Shown here: positions 7,272 to 10,257 of the stretch, piece by piece
How the letters are laid out: every line of letters starts with the position of its first letter
Position numbering within the stretch: position 1 is the first letter of the stretch
NCBI GenBank assembly: GCA_011524425.1
Contig: WTKI01000293.1
Span: forward strand, 1 to 10,257
Origin: Altererythrobacter sp.
GTDB lineage: Bacteria > Pseudomonadota > Alphaproteobacteria > Sphingomonadales > Sphingomonadaceae
Length of the DNA: 10,257 nt
Direction of reading: 5' to 3'
Notes under the pieces: generated by a model
What the model saw: the letters and a program-made list of their open reading frames with translations, nothing else
Told to the model about the DNA's origin: nothing
Databases searched by the model: none
Made by a program: the position numbers and the translations under genes

Positions 7272-7300
7272 TTGGACCTTGGGCCTGCAGCGCTTAGATG
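7272..7300 (+). promoter_or_regulatory. Candidate pepN promoter (TTGGAC-N17-TAGATG)
   Basis: TTGGAC at 7272-7277 and TAGATG at 7295-7300 are spaced by exactly 17 bases. Each matches the consensus only in part (TTG of the -35; T, A and A of the -10). Transcription would start at about 7307-7308, on the pepN ATG itself, which fits the lack of a Shine-Dalgarno site there. Confidence 0.3.
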
Positions 7301-7307
7301 TTGATCC

Positions 7308-9971
7308 ATGGACATTTCATCGACCCCGCCCGCTTCACCTGACGCACAATCCTTATCCGGCGCAGCGCCTGCAACTGCTGAACCAGCTGTCATTCGCAGG
7401 GAAGATTACCAGCCTTACCCTTGGCGAGTGCCGGAAACGCATCTGGACTTTGCATTGGGGCTCGAGCGTACCGCCGTTACTTCGACGCTTGTGATAGAGC
7501 GCAATGAGGACACCGCACCGGCGTCTGAAATCCGCTTGCAGGGCGATGGGTTGGAGCCGCTGGGCGTGCGCCTGGACGGGCAAGAGATCAATGATTGGCG
7601 GATGGAGGGGAGCGACCTAATTGTGCCGCTATCCGGCGACGCCCACGAGCTTTCTATCGACACCAGTATTGATCCGTCCGCCAACACAAAGCTGGAAGGT
7701 CTTTACGCCTCTAACGGGATGCTATGCACACAATGCGAGGCAGAAGGCTTTCGTAGGATCACTTTCTTCCCTGACCGCCCCGATGTTCTCTCGACCTATT
7801 CCGTTCGAATGAGCGGTTCGAAAGAGGCGTTCCCGATCCTGTTGTGCAATGGCAATATGGTGGCGCAAGGTGAAGGGGAAGACGGTGCGCATTGGGCTGA
7901 GTGGCATGACCCATGGCCCAAACCGTCTTACCTGTTTGCGCTGGTGGCAGGCGACCTGGTCGCCAACAGCTCAACTTTCACAACCATGACCGGGCGCGAA
8001 GTGGCGCTCAATGTGTGGGTGCGGGCAGAAGACCTTGGCCGAACTGACCACGCGCTTCGGTCGTTGGAGCATTCCATGAAATGGGATGAGGAGGTGTTCG
8101 GGCGCGAGTATGATCTTGATCTCTACAACATTGTTGCCGTGAGCGATTTCAACATGGGCGCGATGGAGAACAAAGGCCTCAACGTCTTCAACACAAAGTA
8201 TGTTTTGGCTGACCCTGAAACTGCGACCGATGCGGATTTCGACGCGATCGAAGGGGTCATCGCGCATGAGTATTTCCACAACTGGTCCGGCAACAGGATT
8301 ACGTGTCGCGACTGGTTCCAGCTGTCTTTAAAAGAAGGCTTTACTGTCCTGCGCGATCAGCTCTTCAGCCAAGATATGCGCGGAGAAGCGGTCAAGCGGA
8401 TCGAAGATGTGCGAATCTTGCGGCTGGCTCAGTTCCCAGAAGATGCAGGCCCGCTTGCCCATCCGATCAGGCCCGATTCCTATAGAGAAATCAGCAACTT
8501 TTATACCGCTACGATCTATAACAAAGGCGCAGAAGTCATTCGCATGATGCGCACTTTGGCTGGTGTCGAAGCGTTCCGGAAAGGCACGGACGTTTACTTT
8601 GACCGGCATGACGGTGAAGCGGCGACCTGTGAAGATTTTGTGTGCTCTATTGAAGATGGCACAGGGCTGGATCTCACGCAGTTCCGCTTGTGGTATCGTC
8701 AGGCCGGCACTCCCAAAATAACCGTGGCGCTCGATCACTCAGGTGACACAGCGACACTCAAACTTACTCAAGAGGTACCTAACACCCCCGGGCAGGGCGA
8801 TAAGAGTCCCATGCCGATACCGCTGAAGATCGCGTTGTTCGATCGGGCCAGTGGAACGCATTCTGGTGAGGAGCTCATTGTTCTTGACCAGGCAGAGCAG
8901 AGCTTTGCCTTTACAGGCCATGCGGAAAAACCTGTCCTTTCGATCAATCGCGGCTTCACAGCGCCGGTCGTGATCGAGCGCGATGTTAGCCGCGAAGATC
9001 TCATGCTGCTGGCGCGCTGCGATGATGATGCCTTTGCGCGATATGAAGCGATGCAGGAATTGAGCGTCGCACATCTCGTGGCGGCCTCTGCAGGCCAACT
9101 GTCAGAGGGCGATCGGGTTTCAGGCGAGCAAGGGCTCGTTGAAGCTTTCAGATCGATTCTGAGCGATCCGGCGCTCGACGATGCGATGCGCAGCGAATTG
9201 CTGATGCTTCCGACCGGCAGCTATTTGTTCGAGCAGATGGCCAACGCTTATGTTAGAGCCGATCCCGGCGCGATCACGCGTGAACGGCGCGCACTCAAAG
9301 CCTTGCTGGCCGCACAATTGATGGATCCCTTGCTCGCCCATTACGAGCGTTGCGCGGCTGTCGATGAGCATAGCGAGGGTGCGCGCGGAGCCCGCAAGAT
9401 GAAGTCCCATTGCCTAGAGCTGATTGCGGCGGGCGATTCTGACAAAGCAGCCCCGCTCGCTTCAGAGCAATATGATACCGCGCGCAATATGACAGACAGG
9501 CAAGGCGCGCTCAGCGTCCTTACAGGGCTTGAAACACCGCTTCGGACTGCCGCCTTGCTCGACTTCTACAACCGCTTCAAAGACAATGCGCTGGTGATTG
9601 ATAAATGGTTCAGCCTGCAAGCCCTATCGCGTCATCCGCAAGTCATTGAACATGTCAAAGCGCTTGCCCAGCATCGTGACTTCAATTTGAAGAACCCCAA
9701 TCGCGCGCGTGCATTGTATATGGCCTTTGCAGGAAACCCTTCGGCGTTCCATGCCGACGATGGCGAAGGCTACCGCATTATTGCAGACTTCATTCTCGCG
9801 CTCGACCCGATCAATCCGCAAACCGCAGCGCGTTTCGTCTCGCCGCTTGGCAAGTGGAAACGGATCGAGGAGGGACGCAGCGCTTTGATGAAGGCAGAGC
9901 TGGAACGGATTGCAGGAGCAGACCTGTCGCGTGACACCTTTGAACAAGTCACACGCAGCCTGGAAGGCTGA
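7308..9971 (+). CDS. pepN: Aminopeptidase N (alanyl aminopeptidase, M1 family)
   Basis: An 887-residue M1 metallopeptidase, close to the 870 residues of E. coli PepN. It removes N-terminal amino acids from peptides in the cytoplasm with one catalytic zinc. The exopeptidase motif GAMEN is at 284-288, the zinc site HEYFH at 320-324, and Glu343 (in LSLKEGF) the third ligand, giving the canonical HEXXH-X18-E. Tyr404 in ATIYNKGAEV matches the transition-state tyrosine (E. coli Tyr381). The N-terminal beta saddle (about 30-235), catalytic domain (about 236-480), beta sandwich and C-terminal helical superhelix are all present, and no residue is missing from the active site. The ATG has no visible Shine-Dalgarno; a possible promoter ends 7 bases upstream, suggesting a leaderless message. 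The pgeF-like gene starts 7 bases after the stop. Confidence 0.97.
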   Translation: MDISSTPPASPDAQSLSGAAPATAEPAVIRREDYQPYPWRVPETHLDFALGLERTAVTSTLVIERNEDTAPASEIRLQGDGLEPLGVRLDGQEINDWRMEGSDLIVPLSGDAHELSIDTSIDPSANTKLEGLYASNGMLCTQCEAEGFRRITFFPDRPDVLSTYSVRMSGSKEAFPILLCNGNMVAQGEGEDGAHWAEWHDPWPKPSYLFALVAGDLVANSSTFTTMTGREVALNVWVRAEDLGRTDHALRSLEHSMKWDEEVFGREYDLDLYNIVAVSDFNMGAMENKGLNVFNTKYVLADPETATDADFDAIEGVIAHEYFHNWSGNRITCRDWFQLSLKEGFTVLRDQLFSQDMRGEAVKRIEDVRILRLAQFPEDAGPLAHPIRPDSYREISNFYTATIYNKGAEVIRMMRTLAGVEAFRKGTDVYFDRHDGEAATCEDFVCSIEDGTGLDLTQFRLWYRQAGTPKITVALDHSGDTATLKLTQEVPNTPGQGDKSPMPIPLKIALFDRASGTHSGEELIVLDQAEQSFAFTGHAEKPVLSINRGFTAPVVIERDVSREDLMLLARCDDDAFARYEAMQELSVAHLVAASAGQLSEGDRVSGEQGLVEAFRSILSDPALDDAMRSELLMLPTGSYLFEQMANAYVRADPGAITRERRALKALLAAQLMDPLLAHYERCAAVDEHSEGARGARKMKSHCLELIAAGDSDKAAPLASEQYDTARNMTDRQGALSVLTGLETPLRTAALLDFYNRFKDNALVIDKWFSLQALSRHPQVIEHVKALAQHRDFNLKNPNRARALYMAFAGNPSAFHADDGEGYRIIADFILALDPINPQTAARFVSPLGKWKRIEEGRSALMKAELERIAGADLSRDTFEQVTRSLEG

Positions 9972-9978
9972 TGCCACG

Positions 9979-10257
9979 ATGGCCGAGGATAGGCTAAAGC
10001 TGATCCAGTCCGATGTGATTGCAACGGCACATGGGTTTTTGACGGGCCCGCAATCCGATTGCGAAGAATTGTTTCGGGTCGGCGGCGATGCGCCGACCGT
10101 GTGGCTGAGGCAAGTGCATTCAGCCGATGTGTTGCATGTGACAAAGCCTTTTGCCGAAGGGGCAAAGCCTGAAGCGGATGGCATGGTTACGGCCACCCAC
10201 GGTTTGCGGCTGGCCATAGTCACTGCTGACTGCGCGCCGGTTTTGTTGGAAGACCGT
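9979..10257 (+). CDS. pgeF: PgeF/YfiH-family (polyphenol oxidase-like) protein, partial, cut by right edge
   Basis: The first 93 residues of a YfiH-family protein (COG1496, formerly multicopper polyphenol oxidase). In E. coli the family member PgeF corrects peptidoglycan precursors carrying the wrong first amino acid; relatives also act on purine nucleosides. Visible motifs are HGFLTG (18-23), QVHSADV (45-51) with zinc-ligand candidate His47, ADGMVT (66-71), and TADCAPVLL (82-90) with zinc-ligand candidate Cys85. The later HAGWRG histidine lies past the edge. The stretch between HGFLTG and QVH is only 21 residues, roughly 25 shorter than in E. coli YfiH as I recall it, and lacks the GGVS and SLNxG segments. 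The ATG at 9979 is preceded by GGAAGG inside the pepN end, 11 bases upstream; ATG 9971 is out of frame with the family match. It is probably co-transcribed with pepN. Confidence 0.88.
   Translation, partial: MAEDRLKLIQSDVIATAHGFLTGPQSDCEELFRVGGDAPTVWLRQVHSADVLHVTKPFAEGAKPEADGMVTATHGLRLAIVTADCAPVLLEDR

Larger units (their letters stand above)
7192..7307. promoter_or_regulatory. Divergent intergenic control region (M48 protease / pepN)
   Basis: This 116-base gap between divergent genes should hold both promoters. It has a perfect TTGACA hexamer for the leftward gene and a weaker rightward -35/-10 pair ending 7 bases before the pepN ATG. I see no gene, terminator or strong palindrome in it. Confidence 0.55.

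Noticed and set aside
9624..10223. Minus-strand open frame (199 aa) across the pepN/pgeF junction
   Set aside because: It covers two well-supported plus-strand genes and lacks recognisable motifs or a ribosome site.

Overview
The window looks like ordinary chromosome from an alphaproteobacterium, most likely a sphingomonad of the Erythrobacteraceae type (inferred from protein style only). Base composition is moderately GC-rich, genes are densely packed with 1-4 bp stop/start overlaps, and alternative GTG/TTG starts and weak or missing Shine-Dalgarno sites occur. I see no mobile element, phage gene, CRISPR array, tRNA or rRNA.

Layout from left to right. Bases 1-922 (minus strand) hold a glutathione S-transferase gene followed, with a one-base TAATG overlap, by a short-chain dehydrogenase that runs off the left edge. 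Bases 923-1024 form a divergent control region. Bases 1025-5120 (plus strand) hold a tight four-gene cluster. It starts with a YdbS-like and a YdbT-like bacterial PH-domain (bPH2/DUF304) membrane pair joined by an ATGA overlap. A PLP-dependent threonine aldolase-family enzyme follows, then an EamA/DMT-type transporter joined to the aldolase by a GTGA overlap. Bases 5103-7176 or 7191 (minus strand) hold an M48 membrane metalloprotease (Ste24/CAAX-protease type) followed by an atypical NAD(P)-binding SDR/epimerase. The SDR collides tail-to-tail with the transporter gene, with an 18 bp overlap. Bases 7192-7307 form a second divergent control region. Bases 7308-10257 (plus strand) hold pepN (alanyl aminopeptidase) and, 7 bp later, the start of a pgeF/YfiH-family gene cut by the right edge.

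How the genes may work together. Most are housekeeping or cell-envelope functions: PH-domain membrane proteins, a membrane protease, a putative peptidoglycan-editing factor, peptide breakdown, and glycine/threonine metabolism with a possible amino-acid or metabolite exporter. The transcription units are inferred from spacing and strand only. I found no convincing undescribed system. The points most worth a second look are the compact N-terminus of the PgeF-like protein, the missing Tyr/Lys catalytic pair in the SDR at 5103-5906, the possible leaderless pepN start, and a small palindrome in the 923-1024 intergenic region.
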